From Pterobdella sp. o SKG-2022 (lineage: Eukaryota > Annelida > Clitellata > Hirudinida > Piscicolidae): 64,000 bases of DNA. The DNA lies in contig OZ038322.1 in NCBI GenBank assembly GCA_964035795.1, positions 10,680,038 to 10,744,037 on the forward strand. Direction: 5' to 3'. Every line of letters starts with the position of its first letter. Positions within the stretch are counted from its first letter, which is position 1. This document shows positions 25,372 to 37,442 of the stretch, in pieces. The position numbers and the translations under genes are program-made. The notes beneath the pieces are model-generated. The model was not told where the DNA came from, ran no database searches, and saw nothing but the letters and a program-made list of their open reading frames with translations.

Positions 25372-25665
25372 TTAATCAAACAGACCAAATCCCACGTCAT
25401 CATCTTCCTCCTCTGATTCTTCTTTCTTTTCTTCTTCCTTATTTTTTTCAGCTGGGGCAACTCCTGCACTGCCTATTTTGGTGATCAGCTCCTTGAGGTT
25501 CACATCTCCTAAAGCTCTAACAAAGAGAGTTGGCCATATTAGCTCAATTACAACTTTGGTAGCCTTAAAGAGATGAACTATTTTTTCGGCGAAAACAACA
25601 ATATCGTCGTCAGCCAAAGCGAGAGCTGCGTACGAGAAAGAAGTTGCGTCAATGCAAGAAGTCAT
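25372..25665 (-). CDS. RPLP1: 60S acidic ribosomal protein P1, intronless
   Basis: A single 97-aa ORF. The N-terminal domain (YAALALADDDIVVFAEKI, then WPTLFVRALGDVNLKELI and GSAG) follows the P1 dimerisation fold. The C-terminus KKEESEEEDDDVGFGLFD is the stalk tail that recruits translational GTPases. By family knowledge P1 pairs with P2 on P0 in the large-subunit stalk. It is shorter than typical animal P1 (about 110-115 aa) because the Ala/Gly/Pro hinge is nearly absent. There is no intron. On the minus strand, AATAAA (25338-25343) is followed 12 nt later by A10 (25316-25325), as expected for a processed retrocopy. The ORF is intact, so it may be a functional retrogene or the true gene. No target-site duplication was found. 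Confidence 0.88.
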   Translation of the reverse strand: MTSCIDATSFSYAALALADDDIVVFAEKIVHLFKATKVVIELIWPTLFVRALGDVNLKELITKIGSAGVAPAEKNKEEEKKEESEEEDDDVGFGLFD

Positions 25666-26446
25666 ATTAGATCTTTTTTGTAAAGTACACGCCGCCGGAT
25701 GGCCTAAGCTTAGAAAGAGCGATATACTATTGTTGTAAAAAAAATGATAAAATCTTTTGAATATAGTTATTTAAGACACATATAAAAACTTTTTCAATTT
25801 ACACATCAATTTTAGAATACGGAGGAGTTGTTACAAATTTATAATGGAAACGCGGCTTTATATGGATTTGAGGTTCTGGTTGGGTTTGAGAAACTTAATT
25901 AAAAGGTGGCTTGAGTATTGAAACAGTTGAATAAAAATCTTCAATGATGATTCAAAAAAACACTAGATCTGTTCTAAATGAATTTAAAAATTTGAAATAA
26001 TGATAACTTTGATTTTAAAGTAAAATCAAATTAATACTAGAGATTTTGAACCATTTGCACCAAGTGATGCTTTCTACAACAGTCAGATTTGTGTTGATCA
26101 AAGTATTATGTAAAGCAGCCAAGTATCATATGTTCTTCTCTGGAGTCAATCCCCTTTGATAATGTTATAGAACAATAAATAATTAAGTTTAAAAATGAAA
26201 GTTGTTTAGTTTTTAAATTTTTCCAGTTTTAGTGTTATAACAAATATGGAAAAATGTTATTTCGAAAATTCTAACAAATTTAATCATAGCTTTTCTACGT
26301 TCCACAGCGTGATTAAATGTTTTGATGCGAAACTTCACAAAAATAAAAATATAAGAATATTGATAAAGATACAAGATTTTATTAGTTTTTTAGTGAGTTT
26401 CAAAGTTTTTTTACTTTGAAAAGATTAGAAGTTAGCAATTTGGTTT
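25666..26446. other. Divergent spacer, RPLP1 (-) and ZMAT2 (+)
   Basis: About 780 nt between two head-to-head gene starts, so promoters for both should lie here; no specific motif can be assigned. A TAGCTTTTCTACGTTCCACA stretch at about 26286 resembles one at 24490. Confidence 0.45.
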
Positions 26447-28197
26447 ATGATGGAACGTGCAGTTGATGATAACCATAGAAGAAAATGGGATCCAGAGACT
26501 TATGCAAAATTAGCAAAGCAACGTGAAGAAGAGGAGGAGGAGGAAGAGGATCGCAGACAAAGGAAAGGAATTCCAGTTAAAAGAGAAACTTTAAAACCAA
26601 GAGGGTATAAGGTATAAAAGCATCTAATTTAAATAATTTTCTAAATGTATGAATTTAAGTCTAACTATCATGGTGAATAGGTGGATTTGGATTCCAGATT
26701 AGGAAAATCTCAGGTTATAACTAAAACTACCCCTACATCTCAAACAGGAGGGTATGACTTCAAAATATGTATTATTTTCAAGAATTCAAAGTGTTTTATT
26801 TTATTTTTCAACTTTTCAGATATTTTTGCAATGTTTGTGACTGTATTGTTAAAGATAGCATCAACTTTCTTGACCATATTAATGGAAAAAAACGTGAGTC
26901 ATTCAAGAATTCAAACTAATTCAATGTTAAAACAATAATTTCAAATCAGAATTTTATTTTTCATAGATCAGAGAAATATGGGCATGTCAATGAGAGTTGA
27001 ACGATCCACACTTGAGCAGGTGATCATGTGCAAATCATTTAATAATGAACTAATCAATTTTTAAAAAGCCATTTTTTTTTTTCAAATTTTTTATTATTTC
27101 TTCACAATATGAGAAATTTTTAAAATAACACATTCAAAAATTAGCTAAAATTTTCCATAAGTAAAACCTCTTCATAATTCATTAGGCTAGCGAGTTATGA
27201 TAAGTTTTAAATTATTGAAAATTTCAGCTAGTTTTTGAATAAAAGTGTTCTTGGGAAAACTTTTTATATTGTGAAGCAATTATTAAAAAATTCAAATAAA
27301 AACATACTATGTGTCTAAAATAAATTACATTTCCACTTTATAATTTGTAGACTGCTGTTTTAATCAATCCCTAATTCCTAAAAGATTCAAAAAAGATTGG
27401 AAAGTGGTAAACGGAAAAAAGAAGAAGAAAAAAAGAAGTATGATCTAGAAGAACGAGTAGAAGAAATCAGAGAAGAGGTAAGAAATTCTAGTCATAGTTT
27501 TGTCTAATTGATCTTTCAACTTTCTTTGAATAATAATTTTTATATTTCTTTCAAGCTAATTGTATGCTTATATCATTATGATTTTTTTGGATAATTTTTG
27601 GTAATAAAATCAAACTGCATCTGTTATAAGTTATAGATTTTATCCTTTTATATATTGTATAACTTTGGACTGTTGATAGTTATGAAAGACTCGTTTATGA
27701 TTTCATTTTATTTGGTTTGGTATATGGTTTTTGTGGCAATGGCAAGACAAACTGTCCAAGTTGGAACTAATGTCTAACTAGGTGTTATCAGAATTTAAGA
27801 TCCACCTCTCCTACACTTGGGCAATTTATTTTGTCATCAACTAAGATCATCCTTCAAACCAAATGATAGTGATACCAGAATATCACTATGTCGATACCTG
27901 CTTCCAGGTATACTTTTATCAAGGTTATAACAGAAAAGCAGCCTCTGATTACAGGCGCTAATTTTTTTGCAGTTTAACGTGATGCTTAGAACTAAAATTA
28001 GAAAGCATAGATTTTGATGAATTCATGGAATTACATCTAATTATTAAATTACTCATTTGCAGAAAGAAAAACAGAAAGCAAGCAAAAAAGAAAAAAAAAA
28101 GAAAAGGCGTTTAGAGGAGGTTCTTGACGTTGATAGTGCTGATGGAATGTCATCCATTATGGGCTTCTCTGGTTTTGGAACGACCAGCAAACATTGA
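26447..28197 (+). CDS. ZMAT2: ZMAT2/Snu23 zinc-finger splicing factor, exon 1 frameshifted
   Basis: Exons: 26447-26610, 26681-26751, 26820-26893, 26967-27019, 27385-27477, 28063-28197. The product matches ZMAT2 throughout: [13 protein letters not shown] at the start, [17 protein letters not shown], and a U1-type C2H2 finger [20 protein letters not shown] with the final His across an exon junction. [17 protein letters not shown] follows, then a basic Lys/Glu coiled coil and the C-terminal GFSGFG. By family knowledge it is a nuclear component of the U4/U6.U5 tri-snRNP and precatalytic spliceosome. Exon 1 is 164 nt where the frame needs 165. At about 26577-26582 (GTTAAAGAGAAACTT) one A is missing relative to the expected VKRETL, giving an early TAA. 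All splice sites and later exons are clean. A base-call indel in the assembly is likelier than a pseudogene. The intended length is about 196 aa. Confidence 0.88.
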
Positions 28198-28657
28198 TTT
28201 AATAATGAGCTCTTTGATCAGAAAGCGAATATAATTATATAGTTATTTAAAAATTTTTTTACTCCTAAACACTCTGAAAATATTTTGAACATTAACACGA
28301 AATTCAAGTTTATTGTAGCGTTTTTGTAATTATCGTTAATTTTTATATTTTTAAAATGTAAATATCAACAAAATGGCTTTCATTTCAATACTAGACGTTC
28401 GAAGAAGTTTAATATTTTAAGTCTTAGGTGATTTTACAAAGCTTTAATCAAAGCATTTTCAATACAATTTATCAAAAATATATGTCAAATGTGACTGACT
28501 CAAAAACCCTTGCTTACGTTAAAAACAGATAAATCTGTAATGAAATTCAAAAAGCCGATACACCGAAAAATAGTATCAAGGATAAAATTATGCGAGTAAA
28601 CATGAAATACTTAACCAAATGAATATAGATGAATAATCAAGTTTCGAATTTTTCAAG
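28198..28657. other. Convergent spacer between ZMAT2 and tetraspanin A
   Basis: The 3' ends of ZMAT2 (plus) and the first tetraspanin (minus) face each other across 460 nt. Nothing beyond probable 3' UTRs is seen. Confidence 0.45.
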
Positions 28658-31600
28658 TTAAACGTGTTGATCGACATCTTTGCTCTGTCTCCATAAATAT
28701 ATGGCTGATGCGATAGAAATCAACTGTGTGTTGTTTAAGGGTTATGTTTATATTTAATTAGTTTTTTCTTTTTGATTTCAATAAATTTACGTGAAGAAAT
28801 TTATTTAGTTTATTTAAAAGTGAATTTTAGCTAACCTCCACAAAGATGATGACCACACATACAATGATGGGGATAATCGAAGCGGACTTAATTTCATTCT
28901 CTAAAGCGTCGTAACATCCCTGTTGATAAATTCATTGATTCATTGATATTTATTCATTTTATTGATCTCAAAATACCATTTAAACATAAACGTTCTGCTT
29001 TAATAACTCAAATCTTATGAATAATTCACAATAGTTAGTTTTCAGAAGCTTTTTATTACTTGCGAGTTTAACTTTCAAAAAGCTTTTGAGAAATTTAATA
29101 AACTTTGATTTGAGAATTGATTTTCATTTTAACCATTCAATTAAGGCTTGAAAATCCTAATAATTAACTAACGTTGAAACACAATAAAAACAAAAATTCC
29201 AAAAGGTCAAGTATGGGCAAATTAAATCGTGCTAGAACGTTACAATTTATGTTGGAAACTTTAAAATTTTGCACAGAATAACTGATTAATATGATGATGT
29301 AAAATCAAATTGGTATTACTCACAGTTTTGTGGTAAGTATCAGTTTCCTTGAGCATGCATCTACTGACTTCTGAAAGATCTTCAACTTCCATGTAGTCCT
29401 TTCCTAAGCAACACGATGGAGGCAGTTTAGCAGAGATTTCCTTATCTGAAGAAATAAAAAAAATCGTTTATTGATTACATATTGTGTTATTTTCATTATT
29501 ATAGCAATTTTCGAAACGATATTTTACTTATTTGTTTATATTTAACATTAGAAAATTAATTAACCCCGACACATGTTGTAAGCATGCAGCTTAATTCGAT
29601 GTATTTGCATTTCAATTTTTACTCTTATAATCCCCGACTAGCTTTTGAGTATACAATGTTGAAAATTTCAGTTTATGCAAACTTAATTTCTATATGATAA
29701 TTGAAAATTATTTGAACACTAAAAGTAATTTTATTAAGTACAAAGTTAACAAAGTAAAATTACTTTTAGTGTTCAAATAATTTGCAGTATTTACTTTGGC
29801 TAAAAAAGCTTATTATTTTATTATATGATAATTATTCAACGTACTGAGCTTTTCAATAGTAAATGTAAAGACAACAAACACAAAGTATTTATTAAATGAC
29901 ACGAAGCTTTTCGTAAGGCTAGCTTACATTATCAAGTGATCAAAGTGTCATTTAATAGATACTTTGTTTTTGTTGTCCTTACTTTTAGATTCAGACTATT
30001 GTACTTCATCAAAAAAATTTTTCAATAGCACTTTTTTACATTATCAAACAAAAATGAAATCCCTATTAAAAGCTTCGCTTTTTCATTCAAACTAGTTTAT
30101 ATTGCATTACAAAAATTGTTTTAGATTCTCAAAGGTAAATTATGTAAATGCCGTTCAACGTTATTCCAATCATTAAACATTAATTAGGAATTCACCAAAC
30201 TAATTAAAGATAGATATTTTTAAAAAGTTTTCCAGAAATCATTATTAGGTGAACACAAGTGATATCATCACCAGGCGTTGGTTACCTGAAGATGATTTCA
30301 TGCGAACGTCTAAAAGCTTGATGACATAGAGGACCTAAACCAATAGTGAGAGAAACAAAAAGTATTTATAAACTCAATACAAAAAGCTTTTTCTAAGAAA
30401 ATCTTACATTATCATGTAATACTTTGTTTTCCTACCTTAAATCTTAGTATTCAATAAGAGTGTATCTCAAAAAATGAGTTTCTATTTTTTTTAATTAAAT
30501 ACACTGGTTCGCAAATAATAATTTCAGAGTAAAAATAGCATGCTTTTGCTAAGTATTAAATTTAATTAATAAAAGTACAGAGAAAAGTTTACTTCAAACC
30601 AGTGCAAAGCTAATCGATTTCACTTGATTATCGTACATAAGCCCCAAAAAACTTGCACTGATTAAAAAATAAGTTTTTTAGTCTTTAAGCTTAATGAATT
30701 CTTTAAAATTTTTTGTGTTTAATTTTATCATATTTTGCTGAAAAATTTAAAAACCCACTATTGCCTAACATCGAAAATTGATCAGACTTAAATAAGTAGA
30801 CCTCTAGGCCGTCCAACTTATAACTTATAAAAACACTTCCAAATGAAACGATATATAATATTGACGCTATTATATTATCGATAATGCTAATCTTTTCATG
30901 ACTCACAACATCAAACAAATGCATTTGATAACAAATGCATATTTATAGGCTGGCTCATTTAGAGGTGTTATCAAATAATGTTTAGAAACTATACAAAATA
31001 GCAATGACATTCGTGAAAAGTTTCAAATTTCAAGCGCTTTTCAAAAACTTAATCTACAATAATAATAAATAATACATTATTTTCTTACTTTCGATTATAT
31101 ATTTGTTGTTCCACTGTTTATTGTCGTAGTCACTTGGTGATTCCACACCACAACATTGCATCTGATTGAATTTTAACAGTTTGAATTTATTTCAATTTAA
31201 TTATTCAATTCAAAATTATGATCCATTAATTAAAATTCAAAATTGATATAGAAGTTTTCATAGAACTTTTTTAATAAAACAGGTAGAGGAACAAAAAGAT
31301 GGATGAGTGGACAAAAGCATGCTACCCCGTCATTAAAGTAAAGCTGGCTTATGTTATTAAAGATGCTAAAAAAAAGAATAAAAAAAGTGAAGTCATAAAG
31401 AAAAAAAGTGATTTCTTGAAAGAGACACTGCCATAAAAAGAAAAAGGAAAAAAAACAATTACAATTACGACAATCAAAATACGAATAAGATTATAATGGT
31501 CTCAACGCCAAAAGTTTCTAAATCAAATAATTATTATACAAAAGAAAAAGGGAAGCAAAAAACTAAAAAACCACAAATATAAAAAATAGAACAAATTCAA

Positions 31601-34257
31601 ATGATCATAATACAAAGTTTATCACCATGAACCAATAGTGTTCATATAAATATGTAGTGTCCTTCAACCACCTCTTAATGATTTCATAGAAAATCAAGCA
31701 GCTTTGTGCATTAATAAACTTCAAACCATTTTATTTAATCTTATTATACTGTTCGTGAGCTAATACCTTACTCATGAATACAATGACTCTATATTTCATT
31801 CAAGTTTAATCGAATTTGACATTCTATAAGTTTCATTAATTGAACGATGAATACTTTACTATATAATGTTATGAAAATTGATACGGCTTGCAGCTTAAAC
31901 TTATTTTTATGAGTTTACATAGTTTTAACTGCTAAAGTACCGATGACTAACTAATGTTTGAGATCCAAACCAATACAAAGAGAGAGGATCCACTGGAAGC
32001 TCGACAGTATTATTAACAAAGAAGGTTTCTGGAAATGAATTTGTAGGTTATTTTTTCATAAATCAATGAAGTTTTTAATGAAAGTGTTTGGATTTCAGTT
32101 TATAATCTTTATATGTCTCTATATATGATACAATAATAATACCTGGTTTATATTTCTGGAAGCTATCGGTCATCAATTTAACGGTGTGTTCCTTCATCTG
32201 TTTGAATGATAGTCTTAAACTATTTTTATGTTATCATTAGATAGGATTTGTTTGATCTTTGATAGAATCAAAATTAAAGGAATAATTTTATCGATTCCTC
32301 ACCTTTCCTGGACTGACAGCTGCATAGATTATGACAACTACCTCAAAGACAATAATAAACAACAAAGCTACCCAGTACTGAAAAATTAAAACATTAATTA
32401 ATTCAAAACCACATCAACAAATTTAAATTTAATATATTTATACATTCAATTTTGAAATTTATCAAAAATAGTCTCAAGTTACTAGGAAAAGCATCCATTT
32501 AATTCCACAACAGCCTCCAAAGCATCCCAAAAAGCAGAAAATGAATAAGAAACATCCAATTGCAATCAGCAGGTTTGCACTGTTTGCCAACAAAGCCCCA
32601 ATATCAACCACATCGAGTTCTGTTTAAAATTTTCATCAATTTTTAAAATATTGTAATTAAAAATATTTTTTTATAAAAGTTAATTCACAAAAATTTTCCC
32701 ATAATTAATAAAGAATGTTGGATTGAAGTCAACTTCTAGATTAATAGTTTTATTTCTCATGTTTTACCTTTACTTTTTATGTTTGACCCAAATTGAATAC
32801 ATTCTCATTATCAATAAAAATTTTTCCGAGTTTCAAAGAAAACAACTGAAAAAGAATTGAAAATTGAGTATGGCGTTAAAAACACAAACCTAGATCCCTA
32901 GCGTTTAAAACTGTTAGTTGGTAGAACTGCTACCCTTTCTAAGTAATAATCAAAACACCTATTCTTCGCTTAACCTTTGGAGTTGCTCATTTTATTTTTC
33001 CAAAGTAATCCTTTTTTGAGTGAACCCATACAAACTGTATTAACAATTTGCTTTCATGAAGCTAGGTTCTACAAGACTTGAATAAGATAAGATATGCTTC
33101 TTGCCTACACGAAAGCTATGGTGTAAAAAAGAACTTGACCGATTTCGCTATTGTAAACCTTTAAAATTGTAAAATTTTTTGAACTAAAAAAACAATAATT
33201 TTAGGCTGTTAGTTATACTTTGATACTTTTGAGTGCTCAAGACGATTTTAAATACAAAACGTTAAAAAAACATTGGGTTTAATGGTTTGTTGGGATTAAG
33301 CTTATAAGCGTATTAATGTGATCAACATGAACTTTAATAAGGCTAGCTCTTGCTTATGTACACATATAAAAAACTCGGTGAAATCACATGAGAAATGTTG
33401 ATTAGTTAATGTGATAAAGTTGAACATTAAAAAACTGAAATAGTATTATTTTGTTTGTATCAATATCGTATTTTTCTTTTCATCGTCAAGCTTACGTAAT
33501 TTGGTTTTTGAATTGTTTCCAATTATAGGAATTATATTCTAAATACTAAACTACATTTATAAGAAAACTTTTACTCAACATTTTTTTTACTTAATATTAG
33601 TTATAAAAAAATATTTATAATAAATATAATATACTATTTAAAAATTCACTAATCATAATATATATTGTTTGTCTAAGCAAGACAAAGGAATTTTCTTACG
33701 TTTTATGTTTGCGTGACGATAATCGTGTAACAATTATTTATTTGGTTTGATTACCTGATTGTGGCAGTTTTGCTAGAGAATCAGTGATGCTTTGAGGGTT
33801 AACTTTGGCAGCAATTCCGAAGCCCAACAACACTGCTCCTGCTATCTGAAAATAGTTGCAACTACTATTATTCATTTAAGTATATTTTATCAATTTGAAA
33901 GTCTCAATTTCGGTTTAATTTTCCTATTTTGTTTTTTTACTTTTTTGAATGAATAGCTTTGTTAAAGAAATTGCATATAAGTTTCTCAACGGTCATTTGG
34001 TGTTTTATGCCTATACTCTTTCATAACTTCTAAAATGTACTTTCTTTATTGAAGAAGTTTCCTAATATTCCTTAGTACTGTTTATTCCTGTTTATTTTGG
34101 ATGTAACGTTCTTAAAAAATAACTTTTATTTTCCTAGAATTATTTTATTAGCTTTTTTGTAACAATTTTCACAAATTGAATTGATAGTTGGGATACTTAC
34201 AACAAGAAGAATGTTGGTGGCAAAGAGGATGAAACGGGCAAGGCCTCTCGAACACAT
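28658..34257 (-). CDS. Tetraspanin A, 10 coding exons, 278 aa
   Basis: Exons (minus): 34201-34257, 33755-33845, 32483-32619, 32303-32377, 32143-32197, 31952-32028, 31089-31161, 29324-29445, 28836-28919, 28658-28723. The N-terminus MCSRGLARFILFATNILLV opens the first membrane segment. TM2 ends in CFLGCFGGCCGIKW, a Cys-rich palmitoylation-type junction. TM3 begins YWVALLFIIVFEVV. The large extracellular loop has CCG (QCCGVE), PPSCC, RC and GC motifs, giving six cysteines. TM4 follows, then the short tail LWRQSKDVDQHV. Tetraspanins organise membrane microdomains with partner proteins; the partner is unknown here. This is the leftmost of four tandem copies and has the same intron phases as the others. 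Its introns carry foldbacks FB3 and FB4. No reliable 5' UTR exon was placed. Confidence 0.93.
29705..29783. repeat. Foldback element FB3
   Basis: Arms 29705-29733 and 29755-29783 are exact reverse complements over 29 bases, with a 21-nt loop (GTACAAAGTTAACAAAG). The loop matches FB1 minus the six bases CTTTTC. Located in intron 7 of tetraspanin A. Confidence 0.9.
29870..29977. repeat. Foldback element FB4 with AAGCTTTTCG core
   Basis: Arms 29870-29902 and 29945-29977 pair over 31 of 33 bases. The 42-nt loop has AAGCTTTTCGTAAG, GCTAGCTT and ACATTATCAAGT, the same core as FB2 in the opposite orientation. Sequence just right of it (CAGACTATTGTACTT, about 29992) recurs near 60903. Located in intron 7 of tetraspanin A. 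Confidence 0.9.
30250..30460. repeat. Degenerate foldback-family sequences
   Basis: Two related pieces. On the minus strand about 30285-30325 reads AAGCTTTTAGACGTTCGC, then ATCATCTTCAGGTAACC, matching 19732 and 55870. Plus 30385-30425 reads AAGCTTTTTCTAAG, AAAATC, then TTACATTATCATGT, a diverged core without good arms. Confidence 0.6.
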
Positions 34258-35997
34258 TCCCACAAGATATTGCAAACTATGAATAAGCCAGTTTGGTTTT
34301 GTTTGAGTGTTGAAACTCCATATGTTTTATGGCTATTTATAAATAAAATGAGGTTATACCAAGTTGATAGAATCAAAAAGTCCTTTTAATTTTTTTCAAA
34401 CGGAACGCTCTAGAAGATCCTTTTGGCCTAGAACACGTAGCTAGCTAGCTTATGAATCTCGCTTACGTTCAATAACTCGTGATCATTATTCACACAATTT
34501 AGAATGCATTTGTATATAGAACTTTTGGGGAAACAGCCGATGGTATATTTACATATGTGTTCTCTACAATGTGTATAATTTTGAGCAATATATATGTTAG
34601 TCAATTATAGGCATTGTCTATAAATGACTAACAAACATTTTTCTTCACGAAAATTCAAAATCTGAGTTGTTTCTACTTGTTACATTATAAGTATGAGGAA
34701 ACACACCTCGACCTTTGAATGGTTTTGATAATTTTTACACAATATTCCATGCATAATCTGTACTTCAAATGACTGACCAATCTTAAAACTTTTTATATGA
34801 AGATAATATGAAATAATGGAAAAAAAATGCAGTTAAAGATAATAAGATCAATTATGAAAAAATGAATTCACGGAATAGAGAAAATTTTAAAAACAGTCTA
34901 ATCAAACTTTTTAGAGACATCTTATGTATGTTTTGTATAGCAATTAAGCTCTAAAAACATCAATTGAAGATTCATACATGTATGAATCCTAAGTTGACGT
35001 TTCAAAGTTTAATTTAATGAAATAAATACCAGCATAGTTTCGAGCCAGATCTTATGGTAACCTTTTTGAGAGAAAACAGCGGAGAATATAGCAATTATTT
35101 GTGTCTTAATAAATGTGTTGAAAACTTCATAATTCACCAGTAAATTTTTTTTTGAAAAAACAGCCATTAAAAATACCTTAGCTAGTCTCTAAAGTAAATT
35201 TTACTATTTGCGTCACTCATAATTTGTATGGAAAATTTTCATAAATAATTCTTATTTACTTGACTTAGATGAATAATAATTATCAAATGTTCTAAGTCAG
35301 GTACAAACCAATTAAATAGTTTAAAATCTTCAAAGCTATGGGCTATCATGATCACCGAATTCTTCATATAGGATTTCAATATTGTTCTAGCGTTCTATAA
35401 TTGCCTATTGGCGCGAAGGCTGAAATATTGATAGCAATTAAGGTTCACTTACACTGAAGCTACTTTGAAAAAAATCTTTGATATTGTAATTTGTTTGAAA
35501 TTAACGGCACTTTTGTTAATTTGAATAATTTCATGCTTTCATAGTCATTTTTTGATTAATTTGAACAATATTTGAAATAATTTTTAATGTTCAAAGAATA
35601 TCGAACTTCTATTGAAACCAGAGTACATTTAGAACCAAAAATTCTCCGTTTAAATGGTTGGTTTCTTGAATAGTTTCGAATAATTAAAAGAATAACTAAA
35701 AAATGAATAAAAATAAGTCCCTTATTCATGTGATTGATGATTAAGCGTTGATGTCATAAAAGGATATTCTTCTTTTTGAATCAGAATTGCTGTTATAGTC
35801 ATAAACGTTCTCAGTAAGGTGTTTTTAGAAAGGCTGGTATAGAACTGTTATGTTGTTTTTGTAATAAAGTCGTAGGCGGCTTGTGGTTTGACTATTAACA
35901 TTGATATTGACGGGGAGATAAAAATCTTTGGAAAGACATCTATTTGAAACAGATGTTACTTTATTGAAAAAATGAATTATATTCATATATTTACATA
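34258..35997. other. Spacer between tetraspanins A and B
   Basis: About 1.7 kb 5' of tetraspanin A, so its promoter and any 5' UTR exon should lie here. No coding exon, LINE motif or RNA gene was recognised. CTAGCTAGCTAG occurs near 34440. Confidence 0.4.

Positions 35998-35998
<1 letters not shown>

Positions 35999-36066
<68 letters not shown>
35999..36066. repeat. (AT)n microsatellite ending at the gap
   Basis: An uninterrupted AT dinucleotide run of about 68 nt that runs straight into the Ns, so its true length is unknown. Confidence 0.95.
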
Positions 36067-36266
36067 NNNNNNNNNNNNNNNNNNNNNNNNNNNNNNNNNN
36101 NNNNNNNNNNNNNNNNNNNNNNNNNNNNNNNNNNNNNNNNNNNNNNNNNNNNNNNNNNNNNNNNNNNNNNNNNNNNNNNNNNNNNNNNNNNNNNNNNNNN
36201 NNNNNNNNNNNNNNNNNNNNNNNNNNNNNNNNNNNNNNNNNNNNNNNNNNNNNNNNNNNNNNNNNN
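36067..36266. other. Assembly gap, 200 N
   Basis: Exactly 200 Ns, a common placeholder for a gap of unknown size. The translated ORFs that cross it are meaningless. Confidence 0.99.
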
Positions 36267-37442
36267 CATTTTCAGTATGAAACTGACATTTTTTTAGTAA
36301 TATTGATAGAAATTGATTTCCCACATAAAATAGCAACGTTTAACATTCACATCAATATTTCGAGCAGAAAGAATTCTTTCTGTCTTTAGAAAACCGTTTG
36401 AAGAAAGAAAAAGACCTTAATATATCTTTCAAAATTAATATAATTATAATGGGTGAATACTTGAAGGTTTGTCTAAAGCATCAAATTTTTTCAAATAGTT
36501 ATTTAAACTTACCAAACCCCTCCCATTGATTTTGTAAAGGGCACTGACGCAATGCGAAGCACTAAAATCCCGCAGCTGGTCACTTTTCTATTTGCACGTA
36601 GTTGCTATAAGTTAGTTTAAAACATGTAGAAAATATATTTGTTTACCTGAAATTCAAGTTTTTTGACGTTAGTTTAAAGGTATTTAATTGATTTTATTTT
36701 TTCAAAAGCAAAATTTCAGCGAATATTTTATGTTTAAGAAAAATACAAACTATCAAATCGATCCATTGCGTTTAAATTATTAATTATATGAAGTGTTTCA
36801 TATACAAAACATTTATATAAATTAAATTTTTAGAAAAATCATGGGGTTTTTTGTAAATATGTATTGATTTTTTTCACATCAATTTAGTTATGTTTATTTC
36901 TATGAACAAAATTGTTTAACACATGAAAACAATTGTACCATAAAAAAACTCAAAATGAAGGTTTATTATCTACTATTTGTGAAATACTTCTACATTTCAG
37001 CAACACAATATAACTGATGTGTATGATTCATTTTCATTTAAAAGTTGCTTTGAAATTTTTAAATATTTTTAATTTTTTTTTATTTAAAAAGTTTATTTAT
37101 AACCATCTGTTGTATTTTTAACTCATTGTAACTGGTTTCACATTAAACTTAACAATTCAAAGAGCAGTTTTTTGTATTTCAAATTTCCAACTGATTAATC
37201 CAAATAGTCAATTGAATGTTATGTTTAAAGAAATTTAAAATATCGAATAAACTCAAAAAACCTCGATTGAATACAAGTTTACACTCCCAAAGGTTAATTC
37301 TCATAAAGATAACTAGTTCTAAAAACTAGTCGCTCACCAATTGGTGTCTGATTATGAATCTCATATAATCAATTCTCTGCCAAAAATCTTAAATAAATAA
37401 CAATAATTTATAAAATAATGTTCATAATGAATAATAAAATCT
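36267..37442. other. Spacer 3' of tetraspanin B
   Basis: AT-rich with no recognised feature. The first part after the stop at 37443 is presumably the tetraspanin B 3' UTR. Confidence 0.4.

Noticed and set aside
26681..26938. 85-codon plus ORF reading through ZMAT2 exon 2 into intron
   Set aside because: Only the first 71 nt are exon; the rest reads past the GTATGA donor.
33290..33440. Possible further foldback with repeated TTAATGTGAT
   Set aside because: The repeats are direct rather than inverted and short; no stem is apparent.
35972..36336. Three ORFs spanning the N gap
   Set aside because: They consist of AT-repeat codons and Ns and have no coding meaning.
36470..36600. Possible tetraspanin pseudo-exon in a GC-richer patch
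   Set aside because: Translations in all frames show none of the tetraspanin motifs.
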